Shown one piece after another: positions 40,832-52,344 of a DNA stretch of 64,000 nucleotides. The translations under genes and the position numbers were made by a program. Origin of the DNA: Polyodon spathula (Eukaryota > Chordata > Actinopteri > Acipenseriformes > Polyodontidae); assembly GCF_017654505.1 (NCBI RefSeq), contig NC_054547.1, positions 20,701,975 through 20,765,974 on the forward strand, in the 5' to 3' direction. Each line of letters begins with the position of its first letter. The first letter of the stretch is position 1. The notes below the pieces were generated by a model. That model had not been told where the DNA came from and did not search any database. It saw only the letters and a list, made by a program, of their open reading frames with translations.

Positions 40832-41824
40832 CAGTGGCTTGCGAAAGTATTGACCCCCCCTTGGCATTTTTCCTGTTTTGTTGCCTTACAACCTGGAATT
40901 AAAATGGATTTTTTGGGGGTTTGTATCATTTGATTTACACAACATTTACACTACCACTTTGAAGATGCAAAATATTTTTTATTGTGAAACAAACAAGAAA
41001 TAAGACAAAAAAACGGAAAACTTCTCGGTGGTGTTCTCGGGGTGATGAGAGGTGTTGGGTTTGTGCCAGACATAGCGTTTTCCTTGATGGCCAAAAAGCT
41101 CAATTGTAGTCTCATCTGACTAGAGTACCTTCTTCCATATGTTTGGGGAGTCTCCCACATGCCTTTTGGTGAACACCAAACGCGTTTGCTTATTTTTTTC
41201 TTTAAGCAATGGCTTTTTTCTGGCCACTCTTCCGTAAAGCCCAGCTCTGTGGAGTGTCCTATGGACAGATACTCCAATCTCCGCTGTGGAGCTTTGCAGC
41301 TCCTTCAGGGTTATCTTTGGTCTCTTTGTTGCCTCTCTGATTAATGCCCTCCTTGCCTGGTCCGTGAGTTTTAATGATGCTCCGTGGGATGTTCAAAGTT
41401 TCTGATATTTTTTATAACCCAACCCTGATCTGTACTTCTCCACAACTTTGTCCCTGACCTGTTTGGAGAGCTCCTTGGTCTTCATGGTTCTGCTTGCTTG
41501 GTGGTGCCCCTTGCTTAGTGGTGTTGCAGACTCTGGGGCCTTTCAGAACAGGTGTATATATACTGAGATCATGTGACACTTAGATTGCACACAGGTGGAC
41601 TTTATTTAACTAATTATGTGACTTCTGAAAGTAATTGGTTGCACCAGATCTTATTTAGAGGCTTAATAGCAAAGCCTGTTTTCCGTTATTTATTTCACCA
41701 ATTTGGACTATTTTGTGTATGTCCATTACATGAAATCCAAATAAAAATCAATTTTAATTCCAGGTTGTAAGGCAACAAAATAGGAAAAATGCCAAGGGGG
41801 GGTCAATACTTTCGCAAGCCACTG
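40832..41824 (-). mobile_element. Tc1-type transposon relic in the DIRS-3 right ITR
   Basis: 993 bp with terminal inverted repeats of at least 73 bp (CAGTGGCTTGCGAAAGTATT onward), flanked by the TA target duplication (40830-40831 and 41825-41826). Removing it restores the DIRS-3 ITR. It is shorter than an autonomous Tc1 element of about 1.3-1.6 kb, so it is internally deleted. Confidence 0.92.
40951..41277 (-). pseudogene. Tc1 transposase fragment
   Basis: The minus frame has RVWCSPKGMWETPQTYGRRY and SSQMRLQLSFLAIKENAM, a decayed version of the central Tc1 transposase segment (the second catalytic aspartate would lie near SQM, where SDE is typical). No DNA-binding N-terminus or complete DDE triad remains. 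Confidence 0.7.
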
Positions 41825-41898
41825 TATATCCCATAAATTATGTTTTGTGGCCATTTTCTCTTTCAGGGAACCAGGTTTATGGTAGATAAACTAACGTT

Positions 41899-42566
41899 CT
41901 GCACAGTACAAATAAATCACATGTTCTGTCAGATTATAGTGTGGATGCTTCACAAGCAGAACTGTTATTGTAGTGTTCAAAATATAAAATCCATTTATAA
42001 AAAGTCTCCCAGCTTTCTTGAAAAGATATGTGGTTCCCTTGTTTTTCTTTTGTATTTGTTTTGTTCTCATTAGTATCTATAGTATCAATCATATATATCA
42101 ATCATAATTAATAAAGTGCCACGTCAATCACATTGAATATAAAAGAAAAATAAAAGTTTTTTTTTTTTTTTTTTTTAAATGCAATTCTCAAGTCTGCAAA
42201 ACATAAAAGTAAATTGTGGTATGAAACTGGAAGATGAATGGTTACCATGCACAAGCATGATGGAAAATACTGTAAAGTGACTGCATCTGTATTTGTCACC
42301 TTTTTTATAACTCTTTTGTCCAAAATTCATGGCTGAACATATATTCAAGAAAAATAAAACCATGCTCAGTTCTTCTCAGTGCTGTAAAGGAGCGGGCCGG
42401 AAAGGCCCACTCAAGGAACTACACCGCTCCTCTCTCCCGCTCCATATACGATTGGCTCGCAGCGCTACAGTCACACTGGGTGTTCCTGAGCGTGAGACTG
42501 ACAGCTGAGACCTTAGTGTGAACTGTTGTGCAAGCAGGGGGGGTGTGGCCACTGGAAAGCATGTTC

Positions 42567-42606
<40 letters not shown>

Positions 42607-43327
42607 TGCTGTGGGTGCTAATGAAAAATGGGTGCTTGCAAATGATGCACTTATTGAAGTCAACCCTTATGCAAGAGTAGCATGGTAAACAAATAGAGTA
42701 ATAACACCACAGGATTTTCACAGTTAGCATGGTAAAAGTGCCATGGTTTACCCTGTTCACCATTTACCATGGTGTAACTCCCACCATTTACCGTGTTTTT
42801 CTGCCGTGGTATAAATACCATATTGCATATTGCGTTGTTTCTTAATGTGTATCCTTTTTGAATTTTGATCAATTGATTTAAAAAATCATTCCATATTAAG
42901 GCTTTTGGAAATGTTTTGGAAAAACCATGTAATGAGTGTCTAATTAAGCACTTATTTTGTTTTAACTCATTAATATTTTTTTCTGTGCGATTGAGCATGT
43001 AGACATATTTAAACAGCAATGTTTTATACCCGCTTCAACTTGGAGTAACTAACATCCAAGTCAATATAAAGACATGTTTGTCTAAAACTCCTCCAAGGCA
43101 TAATAGCGGATTTATTGGTAGAGTGGTTGCCGTACGAGATGCACAAAGATTATATTATACTCATTAAAATGTAATGTTTGAATTGTTGTTATGAAAGGCT
43201 AGATACAATATATAAATAGTGTATGGTAGACATAGGCTTATACAAAATCTGTTTGCAGACTAACAAAATACAATTTTTGTGTATTGTAGTCCCAAACCCC
43301 CTTCTATTCGTGTAATATTATTAGAAC
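41899..43327. other. No gene recognised
   Basis: AT-rich sequence with a poly(T) run (42158-42177), a (TG)n tract (42568-42602) and repeated ACCATGGTAAA/TTTACCATGG words at 42680-42800. The same words recur at 58120-58330 and may mark a small palindromic DNA transposon family. No coding region is supported. Confidence 0.5.
42568..42602. repeat. (TG)n microsatellite
   Basis: About 17 GT dinucleotides. Confidence 0.95.
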
Positions 43328-44504
43328 TAACTTGCTTGATTTTTTTGAGGATGCAACATCGATAATGGATAATTGCAAAGCATATGACATGGTTTATTTA
43401 GATTTCCAGAAAGATTTTGACAAAGTCCCGCACAAAAGATTAATTCTCAAACTGAACGCAGTTGGGATTCAAGGAAACACATGTACATGGATTAGGGAGT
43501 GGTTAACATGTAGAAAACAGAAAGTACTGATTAGAGGAAAAACCTCAGAATGGAGTGTGGTAACCAGCGGTGTACCACAGGGATCAGTATTAGGTCCTCT
43601 GCTATTCCTAATCTACATTAATGATTTAGATTCTGGTATAGCAAGCAAACTTGTTAAATTTGCAGACGACACAAAAGTAGGAGGAGTGGCAAACACTGTT
43701 GCAGCAGCAAAGGTCATTCAAAATGATCTAGACAAGATTCAGAACTGGGCAGACACATGGCAAATGACATTTAATAGAGAAAAGTGTAAGGTACTGCACG
43801 CAGGAAATAAAAATGTACATTATAAATATCATATGGGAGATATTGAAATTGGAGAAGGAATCTATGAAAAAGACCTAGGAGTTTTTGTTGACTCAGAAAT
43901 GTCTTCATCTAGACAATGTGGGGAAGCTATAAAAAAGGCTAACAAGATGCTCGGATACATTGTGAAAAGTGTTGAATTTAAATCAAGGGAAGTAATGTTA
44001 AAACTGTACAATGCACTAGTAAGACCTCGTCTTGAATATTGTGTTCAGTTCTGGTCACTTCGCTATAAAAAAGATATTGCTGCTCTAGAAAGAGTGCAAA
44101 GAAGAGTGACCAGAATTATTCCGGGCTTAAAAGGCATGTCATATGCAGACAGGTTAAAAGAATTGAATCTGTTCAGTCTTGAACAAAGAAGACTACGTGG
44201 CGACCTAATTCAAGCATTCAAAATTCTAAAAGGTATTGACAGTGTCGACCCAAGGGGTCACAAATGGAGTTTAGAAAAAGGGGCATTCAGAACAGAAAAT
44301 AGGAGACACTTTTTTACACAGAGAATTGTGAGGGTCTGGAATCAACTCCCCAGTAATGTTGTTGAAGCTGACACCCTGGGATCCTTCAAGAAGCTGCTTG
44401 ATGAGATTTTGGGATCAATAAGCTACTAACAACCAAACGAGCAAGATGGGCCGAATGGCCTCCTCTCGTTTGTAAACTTTCTTATGTTCTTATGTTCTTA
44501 GAAG
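43328..44504 (+). mobile_element. 5'-truncated CR1
   Basis: Homology starts at CTAACTTGCTTGATTTTTTT and runs to the 3' tail with TTCTTATG repeats. Near-identical to the copies at 27857, 48456 and 62116. A 36-bp deletion within ORF2 near 44255 removes 12 codons in frame. The 5' breakpoint nearly coincides with that of the 48456 copy. Confidence 0.9.
43332..44429 (+). pseudogene. CR1 ORF2 fragment (RT palm to C-terminus)
   Basis: 365 open codons, starting inside RT (LLDFFEDATSIMDNCKAYDM). It has the first catalytic aspartate region VYLDFQKDFDKVPHKRL, the [20 protein letters not shown] block and the palm FADDTKV, and ends DEILGSISY. Endonuclease and the RT N-terminus are lost, so it is inactive despite a clean frame. 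Compared with other copies it has ALA-to-ASP in QKAFDK and lacks DFFSLKKETRTR. Confidence 0.88.
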
Positions 44505-45924
44505 ATGAAAGAAGCAGTTATTGTGCTGTATTGTAATGTGATATTTTGTGACACCCTTGGGTGACTGAGTCTGCCAATACATTATACATCATAGTACTAG
44601 AAGAGTGCACTTTGTCAGTAACGGGAAATAAACACGCAGACAGCTTGTAATGTATTTGGACCAGCAAAGAAAAAGTATACAGTGAACCAGTTAACATTTT
44701 GACAGTGCAATAGCGTAACCTTGTTTTCAACAGTTAGATACAATTTGAATCGCTACTTCTGTCCAAAACAGAAATGTTACAATGAGGAATGGGTAAGCTG
44801 GACTAAGACAAAACCTGCAGATGGACCCGTAAACAATCTCCGATTGTCCCGAAACCGGTACCAATCGACCAAGCCTTGTGTATTTGCTATCTTTACTTTT
44901 AACATGATGCTTCTTACTTTGCTATGGATGTAGAATGTCTTAGTAATTTACTATTTAATGTGTGTTCAGAACTTTTAAGTGCCCGACTATACTAGTGTAA
45001 CAATTTATTAAAGCGCACTGAACTTAATTTAAATTTTACACCATCTTTAAGAATTTAGCAGAATCGTGCTGGGTGTTTTATTTGACAAGCCAAATTGTCA
45101 TTTGGAGATATTAAAAAAAAAAAAAAAAAAATGGATATAAACCATTTGCAGATATTTGTAAACCCCATAACTACTGGAATGTTTAAATGGTGTGCAACTT
45201 TGTTTAAAACTGGTAGGCTGCGTAGCTTTACAATGTATTAAATACAAAAAACAACATTTTGAGCATTTATTTGTAAAATAAATACATGTTTGCTGTACAA
45301 ACTAGCCTACAATGAAAAAAAAAAAAAGTTTATGCCATTTTTGCTGTTACCGCCATTTCAGTGTAGGCCAGCATCAATAAAACATATCTAATGATAGGAT
45401 TAATAAAGGCTTCAACGTACTGTAACTGATAAATATTTATGGGAAGGGGTAAAAGCCAGACCCCGCCCAGCCCCATTCACTACCTGTTTCAGAACAGCAA
45501 TTTGAGGTATACATAATGGAAAGAAAAAAAGTAGTAATGTTTATATATATATATTGTTAGTAATCTATGTTTTTTACAGTGTCTATATATAATATATATT
45601 CAGTTTTTTTTCTTTTTAATATACAATTCTAGGATGTACTGGAGCCTCAACTATCAAGAAGGACTGATTTTGAAAACTACTTCCAACAAGGGGATCATCC
45701 TATTTCTTCCAATTCAAACATAAAATCTTCACACATTATAACATTAACAATGGCTTTTGTAATACAACATCAGTTAACCGGTGTTACTTTGAGAGATCTT
45801 TTGAAACTCCTAAGTACAGTATGACCTGGCTGTGTATCAAGTTTAACATTTTGGTTTGAGTCAATTTTTTTAAGCTATCACGTGTTGCAAAAATGATTCA
45901 TTATTGTAATCTGTGATTATGTAG
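44505..45924. other. No gene recognised
   Basis: AT-rich with an A run near 45110-45130. One exon-like segment (44731-44790, acceptor TTTCAACAG, donor GTAAGC) is discussed as a finding. Otherwise nothing is supported. Confidence 0.5.
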
Positions 45925-46643
45925 CCCAAACAGCATGGTTTTAAAGTGAAACAGCCCTTCTGGTGTTGAAAATGCAGTTTTCTCTCTGGAACTGCAGGTT
46001 AAGGGGATCTGCCAGTATCCCTTTGTCAGGTCCAGATGGAGGTAAATTTTCCCAGTCTATCTAGAAGTTCGTCAACCCTAGGCATAGGGTATGCATCGAA
46101 CTTAGCAATAGCATTTACCTTCCTGAAATCTACACAGAAGCAGTTGGTGCTGTCTTTCTTGGCCACTATGACAATAGGACTGCACCAATTTCTCATGGAT
46201 GGTTCAATCACCCCAAGCTCGAGCATGTCCCATACCTCTTTGCGAACGCCACTTCGTCAACTTTCTGGGATCCGGTACAGTCTCTTTCGCACGGTGACAC
46301 CTGGTGGAGAGATAATGTCATATTCAACTAAATTCTTTCTGCGGGGCAAGTCAGAAAAAACATTGCTGAACTCCTCAATAAGCTTACGCAGCTCCCGTTG
46401 CTGATCTGGAACCAATTGTTCCCCCATCGAAATGATTTTTGTGCTAGGAGTCTTTGGACAGGGGCCTAAATCATCCTCTATATTGCCTGGGGCTATAAAC
46501 AAGACCTCCCTTGCCTGCCAGGGCTTTAATAAATTTACATGATAAATTTCACGTTCATTACGGTGATAGGGCTGTCTAATTTTATAATTCACCTTCCCTA
46601 TAGCCCGAATCACTTCATATGGCCCCTGCCATTTAGCACACAA
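45925..46643 (-). pseudogene. Gmr1-B integrase C-terminus and RT N-terminus
   Basis: Frame 46643-46257 has KWQGPYEVIRAIGKVNYKIR (integrase C-terminal segment) and ends in RLYRIPES, the start of RT. A frameshift leads to 46226-46026 with MLELGVIEPSMRNWCSPIVI and FDAYPMPRVDELLDRLGKF. A further decayed stretch to 45925 matches the Gmr1-A RT up to the fingers/palm border. The first catalytic aspartate region is degraded and YxDD is absent. The integrase-to-RT junction confirms the Gmr1 order. Confidence 0.85.
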
Positions 46644-47352
46644 TTTCGATTCTGATGAGAGCAGTAGCAGCTTTACCTTCTCTCCCGGTCGAAAGGTTCA
46701 AATTAGAGCATTTTTGTTGTAATGCTGCTGTTGTCTGTGCCAAACCACCGACCAAATCTAGGCGATCTCTTAGTAGGATCATATGCTTCACTACATTTTT
46801 TGATGAGCCTTTGTGCTCCTCCCACCCCTCTCTCAACAGATCGAGGATGCTGCAAGGCTGTCAGCCGTACAAGAGCTCCAATGTTTTTGCTCTTGTGTTA
46901 CAAACCATCTCAGCATCGACTTCAAAGTCTGATTAACACGTTCCACCAAACTGTCCGTCTGTGGATGATAAATAGACATCCTGATGGGATGCATTTTTTA
47001 TATTTTATGTACCTGCTGTAACGTTTTAGACAAAAAATTGGTTCTGTGATCAATCAAGATCTCTTTGAGGATCCCTCCTGGCCATAATCTGTGCTAACTC
47101 GTTGGCTATTGCAGCGGCACTAGTGGATCTCAAGCGAACTGCCTCGGGGTATCGCGTTGCATAATCTACCACTACTAATATATGCGTATACCCTGAGTGA
47201 GAAGGTAGCAAAGGGCCCACTATGTCCATTGTAATGCGTTAAAAGGGAGTGGAACCAAAGGGGCAGGGCGCACTCGTCCCAGTGCTACTTGCTGGCAGTC
47301 TGGGCATGTGGCTACATATCTCGACACATCAGTATGAAGACCTACCCAGCGA
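46633..47352 (-). pseudogene. Gmr1-B integrase core
   Basis: Readable in pieces: CRWVGLHTDVSRYVATCPDC (zinc-binding cysteines), then a TMDIVGPLLPSHSGYTHILV-type segment with the first catalytic aspartate, then YATRYPEAVRL. The region of the second aspartate reads ILIDHRTNF where Gmr1-A has ILTDQGTNF; the aspartate remains but its neighbours have changed. Several stops and frameshifts show long decay. Confidence 0.78.
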
Positions 47353-47485
47353 CAGTGAGTGGAAGCGACAGTGTGGGAGAAGTACAGGCGTTGAAAAGTG
47401 CAGAGCAGTTTAGAAGCAGTTTAAAAGCAGGTTGACAGCTGCAGAAGAAACTAAACTTCATTAAAAAAAAATTAAGCTGGAAGAA

Positions 47486-48150
47486 ATGAGACAGAAACAA
47501 GATCTTGAGGAGCTGGCACACCCACAATTCATGGAAGTCTGTACCACCCCTGACAGACTGAAAGCCACCAGGGAAATAGAAGGTCAGAACAGCTGGGTTC
47601 AGGTAGGCAGAAGCAGGGAAAAAGAAACTTCATCAAACACAACCACCAGAAATCAAAACATCCAACAAATTTGAGCCACTTCAAAATTTTGATGAGCAAA
47701 ACCAACATCAAGATAACGATAAAGAAGTTTGGACCCCCTTACTACAACAGTGTGCTGCCTTCCAGGAGCCTCTGTCATGCACATCACCGAGAACGTGGAC
47801 AGGCTCCTAGAATAAACAGAAGACGACCCAGTAGTAGTCATCCACATCGGTACCAACAACATTGGAAGAGACAGACCAAAATCCCTGCAAAACAAATTCA
47901 GAGAGCTAGGAAGGAAATTAAAAGACAAGACCAAAACTGTGGTATTTTCTGGGATACTGCCAGCACCTTGCAAAGGACCATATGGACAGCTGGAAAAAAT
48001 TAATCTAAACGCGGTGGTGCACATAGGAAGACTTCACCTACCTTGCTCATTGGACCACATTCCACAACAAGGACTATCTGTATAGATGGGACGGACTGCT
48101 CTTAAATAAAAAGGGAACCAGTGGACTTGGTGAAAAGATCCTCTAGCAGG
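47486..48150 (+). pseudogene. CR1 ORF1 relic (esterase region)
   Basis: Starts with EEMRQKQDLEELAHPQFMEV, continues through EIEGQNSWVQVGRSREKE, then in shifted frames CCLPGASVMHITENVDRLLE, VVVIHIGTNNIGRDRPKSLQ and KTVVFSGILPAPCKGPYGQL. GTNN and the later PLD/H-type block are typical of SGNH esterases in CR1 ORF1. Stops and a deletion around 47720 remove the GDS block. Confidence 0.75.
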
Positions 48151-48242
48151 TTCAGAAGCATTTAAACTAGAAAGGAAGGGGGGAGAAATCTACAAAAAAA
48201 CAGAAGGGAGACCGCATCAAAACAAGGACAACAACTCAGGTA

Positions 48243-48455
48243 AGACAACCATTAAATGTATTTATCTAAACGCTAGAAGTATCAGAAACAAAATTTTAGA
48301 ACTTGAAGCTACTGCACTAACAAGTAACTGTGATATGAGAAAGAAATTTGGTTGTCTGAGAGTGATGGGGATAAGGTATAATATTTGTGGGATAACACTG
48401 TATAGGAAAGACAGGCAGGACAGAAGAGGTGGAGGGGTAGTGCTATACATCATGC
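48243..48455 (+). pseudogene. CR1 ORF2 endonuclease N-terminus
   Basis: The frame after 48250 reads CIYLNARSIRNKILELEATAL and later YRKDRQDRRGGGVVLYI, the first conserved blocks of the apurinic-type endonuclease domain (LNARSIRNK with its metal-binding asparagine; GGGV). It is cut off at 48455 by the nested copy. The remaining catalytic blocks are missing. Confidence 0.75.
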
Positions 48456-48464
48456 CTAACTAAC

Positions 48465-49598
48465 TTGCTTGATTTTTTTAAGGATGCAACATCGATAATG
48501 GATAATTGCAAAGCATATGACATGGTTTATTTAGATTTCCAGAAAGCTTTTGACAAAGTCCCGCACAAAAGATTAATTCTCAAACTGAACGCAGTTGGGA
48601 TTCAAGGAAACACATGTACATGGATTAGGGAGTGGTTAACATGTAGAAAACAGAAAGTACTGATTAGAGGAAAAACCTCAGAATGGAGTGTGGTAACCAG
48701 CGGTGTACCACAGGGATCAGTATTAGGTCCTCTGCTATTCCTAATCTACATTAATGATTTAGATTCTGGTATAGTAAGCAAACTTGTTAAATTTGCAGAC
48801 GACACAAAAGTAGGAGGAGTGGCAAACACTGTTGCAGCAGCAAAGGTCATTCAAAATGATCTAGACAAGATTCAGAACTGGGCAGACACATGGCAAATGA
48901 CATTTAATAGAGAAAAGTGTAAGGTACTGCACGCAGGAAATAAAAATGTACATTATAAATATCATATGGGAGATATTGAAATTGGAGAAGGAATCTATGA
49001 AAAAGACCTAGGAGTTTTTGTTGACTCAGAAATGTCTTCATCTAGACAATGTGGGGAAGCTATAAAAAAGGCTAACAAGATGCTCAGATACATTGTGAAA
49101 AGTGTTGAATTTAAATCAAGGGAAGTAATGTTAAAACCGTACAATGCACTAGTAAGACCTCATCTTGAATATTGTGTTCAGTTCTGGTCACCTCGCTATA
49201 AAAAAGATATTGCTGCTCTAGAAAGAGTGCAAAGAAGAGCGACCAGAATTATTCCGGGCTTAAAAGGCATGTCATATGCAGACAGGCTAAAAGAATTGAA
49301 TCTGTTCAGTCTTGAACAAAGAAGACTACGTGGCGACCTAATTCAAGCATTCAAAATTCTAAAAGGTATTGACAGTGTCGACCCAAGGGACTTTTTCAGC
49401 CTGAAAAAAGAAACAAGGACCAGGGGTCACAAATGGAGTTTAGAAAAAGGGGCATTCAGAACAGAAAATCGGAGACACTTTTTTACACAGAGAATTGTGA
49501 GGGTCTGGAATCAACTCCCCAGTAATGTTGTTGAAGCTGACACCCTGGGATCCTTCAAGAAGCTGCTTGATGAGATTTTGGGATCAATAAGCTACTAA
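48465..49598 (+). pseudogene. Young CR1 ORF2 fragment, nested copy
   Basis: 377 open codons nearly identical to the corresponding part of the ORF at 63989-62199. It includes [44 protein letters not shown] and DPRDFFSLKKETRTR, and ends DEILGSISY. It lacks the endonuclease and the RT start, so it is inactive in spite of an intact frame. Confidence 0.88.
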
Positions 49599-49639
49599 CA
49601 ACCAAACGAGCAAGATGGGCCGAATGGCCTCCTCTCGTT

Positions 49640-51225
49640 TGTAGTAATATTAAATGATTACTTTTCACAAGTTTTTACAAAGGAGGATACGGACAACATG
49701 CCCCACATGTCAGCCAGTTCCTATCCAGTTTTAAATTAACATAACTGAGGCAGAAATGTTAAAGGCACTAGGAGCTCTTAAAATAAACAAATCCCCTGGG
49801 CCGGATGAGATCCTCCCAATAGTACTCAAAGAAATGAAAGAAGTTATTTACAAACCGCTAACCAAGATCATGCAACAGTCTCTTGACACAGGGGTGGTAC
49901 CGATAGACTAGAAAATTGCAAACGTAATACCGATCCACAAAAAGGGAAACAAAACTGAACCAGGTAACTACAAACCAATAAGCCTGACTTCTATTATATG
50001 CAAACTTATGGAAACTATAATAAGATCCAAAATGGAAAATTACCTATATGGTAACAGTATTCTGGGAGACAGTCAACATGGTTTTAGGAAAGGGAGATGG
50101 TGTCTAACTAACTTGCTTGATTTTTTTGAGGCTGCAACATCGATAATGGATAATTGCAAAGCATATGACATGGTTTATTTAGATTTCCAGAAAGCTTTTA
50201 ACAAAGTCCTGCATAAAAGATTAATTCTGAATATAACTGAACGCAGGAAGGATTCAAGGAAACACATATATATGGATTAGGGAGTGGTTAACATGTAGAA
50301 AACAGAAAGTACTGATTAGAGGAGAAACCTCAGAATGGAGTGTGGTAACCAGTGGAGTACCACAGGGATCAGTATTAGGTCCTCTGCTATTCCTAATCTA
50401 CATTAATGATTTAGATTCTGGTATAGTAAGCAAACTTATTAAATTTGCAGATGACACAAATAGGAGGAGTGGCAAACACTGTTGCAGCAGCAAAGGTAAT
50501 TCAAAATGATCTAGACAAGATTCAGAACTGGGCAGACACATGGCAAATGACATTTAATAGAGAAAAGTGTAAGGTACTGCATGCAGGAAATAAAAATGTG
50601 CATTATAAATATCATATGGGAGATACTGAAATTGGAGAAGGAATCTATGAAAAAGACCTGGGAGTTTTTGTTGACTTCTAGACAATGTGGGGAAGCTATA
50701 AAAGGCCAAAAAGATGTTCGGATATACAGTGAAAAGTGTTGAATTTAAATCAAGGGAAGTAATGTTAAAACTGTACAATGCAATACTAAGACCTCATCTT
50801 GAATATTGTGTTCATGTCTGGTCACCTCTCTACAAAAAGGATATTGCTGCTGTTGAAAGAATGCAAAGAAGAGCGACCAGAATTATTCCAGGTTTAAAAG
50901 GCATGTCATATGCAGACAGGCTAAAATAATTGAATCTATTCAGTCTTGATCAAAGAAGACTACGCGGTGACCTAATTCAAGCATTCGAAATTCTAAAAGG
51001 TATTAACAATGTCGACCCAAGGGACTTTTTCGAACTGAAAAAAGAAACAAGGACCAGGGCTCACAAATGGAGATTAGACAAAGGGGCATTCAGAACAGAA
51101 AATACGGGGCACTTCCTGTTACCCAGAGAATCATGAGGGTCTGGAATCAACTCCCCAGTAATGTTGTTGAAGCTGACACCCTGGGATCCTTCAAGAAGCT
51201 GCTTGATGAGAATCTGAGATCAATA
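49640..51225 (+). pseudogene. Older CR1 ORF2 fragment
   Basis: RT sequence from LNDYFSQVFTKEDTDNMPHM through KINKSPGPDEILPIVLKEMK, CLTNLLDFFEAATSIMDNCK and the FADDT region, to the C-terminus. It is interrupted by a stop in the DTGVVPID segment, frameshifts near 50235, 50460 and 50690, and a stop after YADRLK at 50928. Divergence from the young copies is clearly higher, so it is an earlier insertion. Confidence 0.85.
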
Positions 51226-51296
51226 AGCTATTAACAACCAAATTAGCAAGATGGGCCGAATGGCCTCCTCTCGTTTGTAAACTTTCTTATGTTCTT

Positions 51297-51665
51297 ACCC
51301 AATAGAATCAAGCCAATATCCGCTCCAAGCTCCAAGGTGCCCCGCAAAAGGGATATCATGAACCAGCCTCATGACCTTGGTCGACAAGACGAGGGAACCA
51401 ATAATTGTGTTACAGGCTGTCCTGTGCCCGCGGCTATATCTACTCTATACAGTCATTGGCCCTTGATACTGAAATGTGGATATACTAGAGCCCCAGCGCC
51501 ATCAACATCCTTACCTTCAATAGACCAGACCTGCCCCCAATCGTGCACTAGTGACGGGTCATTGTGTTGGCCCCACACTATGTCCGTGCTTGAGTAATAG
51601 ATGTCCGGTATATTGAGAGGGGCCGGAATAGCATCTGCCCTGCATGGCCCAGTAACCTTGCTCTC
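51297..51665 (-). pseudogene. Gmr1-B pol linker and start of the integrase zinc-binding domain
   Basis: The minus strand near 51395-51300 reads VMRLVHDIPFAGHLGAWSGY, matching LLQLAHAIPLSGHLGRDKTK of Gmr1-A, so both zinc-binding histidines are present. The sequence to its right, up to the protease part, is low in recognisable motifs, as is the linker in Gmr1-A. Confidence 0.75.
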
Positions 51666-52202
51666 TCAGTCACACTGTGTTCCAACTCCCTTGGACTGAT
51701 GTTTGTTACCATTCAAGTACTCTTCCACCAGACCCCAGCCTTGTCTCAAAGATGCTCCCTCCCATTTCACGGTCCGTCTCTCCTTATTCGTTTTTCTACA
51801 ACAGAAAATAGGGGAAAACATTTCAGTGTGAAAAGGAAATGCATCACAAATTTGTTCCGTTTTCTTTTTTTCTGCCATGTTTACGTGTGCGGCTGAGACA
51901 CTGCCATTATTTGCATCAATTCTTTGATTTTTGGCCAACCTTTCCGCCAGCGCTACTACCAGGTGATGTTTTATTGGTCCTATTGATATGTTTATTTTTA
52001 GGCTGGGGTATGCCGGCATGCCTCCATGCATACAGGAGATGGCCACTTGGCCTCGTGGCCGCCACAACACACCGCCCAGGAGAGCTGTCCTTATTAAGGT
52101 TTGCTCACTGCCCATTTCCACTAATACACAGGTTTTCACTTTAGCTAAAACCACATCAATCATACAAGGCCACTCCCGACCATATGTCCTGGTTGGTTGC
52201 AC
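51666..52202 (-). pseudogene. Gmr1-B protease region, active site lost
   Basis: 178 codons parallel to residues 320-500 of the Gmr1-A polyprotein. The block CVLVEMGSEQTLIRTALLGG stands where Gmr1-A has QALLDSGCSQSLVQ, so the catalytic DSG has become EMG. GQVAISCMHGGMPAYPSLKI and FPFHTEMFSPIF match further downstream blocks (HIKCIHGDVRSYPKINVCM and FPFRDPEWFCHRF). The aspartic protease would be dead. Confidence 0.8.
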
Positions 52203-52344
52203 CTAAAACAAATCGGGGGGACAGAGGGAACGGGTTAAGAATCTGTCCTGCTGCTGGTATGGCAACGAGACAGGGACAGCACCTCTACCCCAGCTGGGAG
52301 CGAACTTTGGTCCCATGGGGGGGAGGCAAGGGGGCCCATTAGGG

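Larger units (their letters stand above)
35501..41898 (+). mobile_element. DIRS-3: DIRS retrotransposon with nested CR1 and Tc1
   Basis: A plus-strand element. Left ITR 35501-35690 starts CCCTTTCAATTCGAAGATG. The ICR is at about 40565-40665, and the right ITR (about 40640-41898) is interrupted by a Tc1. Coding parts: a gag N-terminal piece (36457-36600) fused to RT (36603-36830), then RNase H (36888-37811) and recombinase (37955-38880). A CR1 (38891-40515) sits between recombinase and ICR. The element lost most of gag and the RT palm by deletion, yet both ends and the ICR can be matched. It belongs to a different DIRS subfamily from DIRS-1: the ITRs have different interior sequence. Confidence 0.87.
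47353..51296 (+). mobile_element. CR1 cluster inside Gmr1-B: older CR1 with a younger CR1 nested
   Basis: 47353-48455 carries the CR1 5' leader, ORF1 and the start of ORF2. 48456-49636 is a near-identical copy of the young CR1s with an open RT. 49640-51296 is an RT-to-3'-end segment with stops and many differences. The best reading is an old CR1 that inserted in Gmr1-B and was later hit by a young, 5'-truncated CR1, with loss of the endonuclease part. The young piece ends at CTCTCGTTTGTA without the usual tail. The old piece ends with TTCTTATGTTCTT at 51296. Confidence 0.78.
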
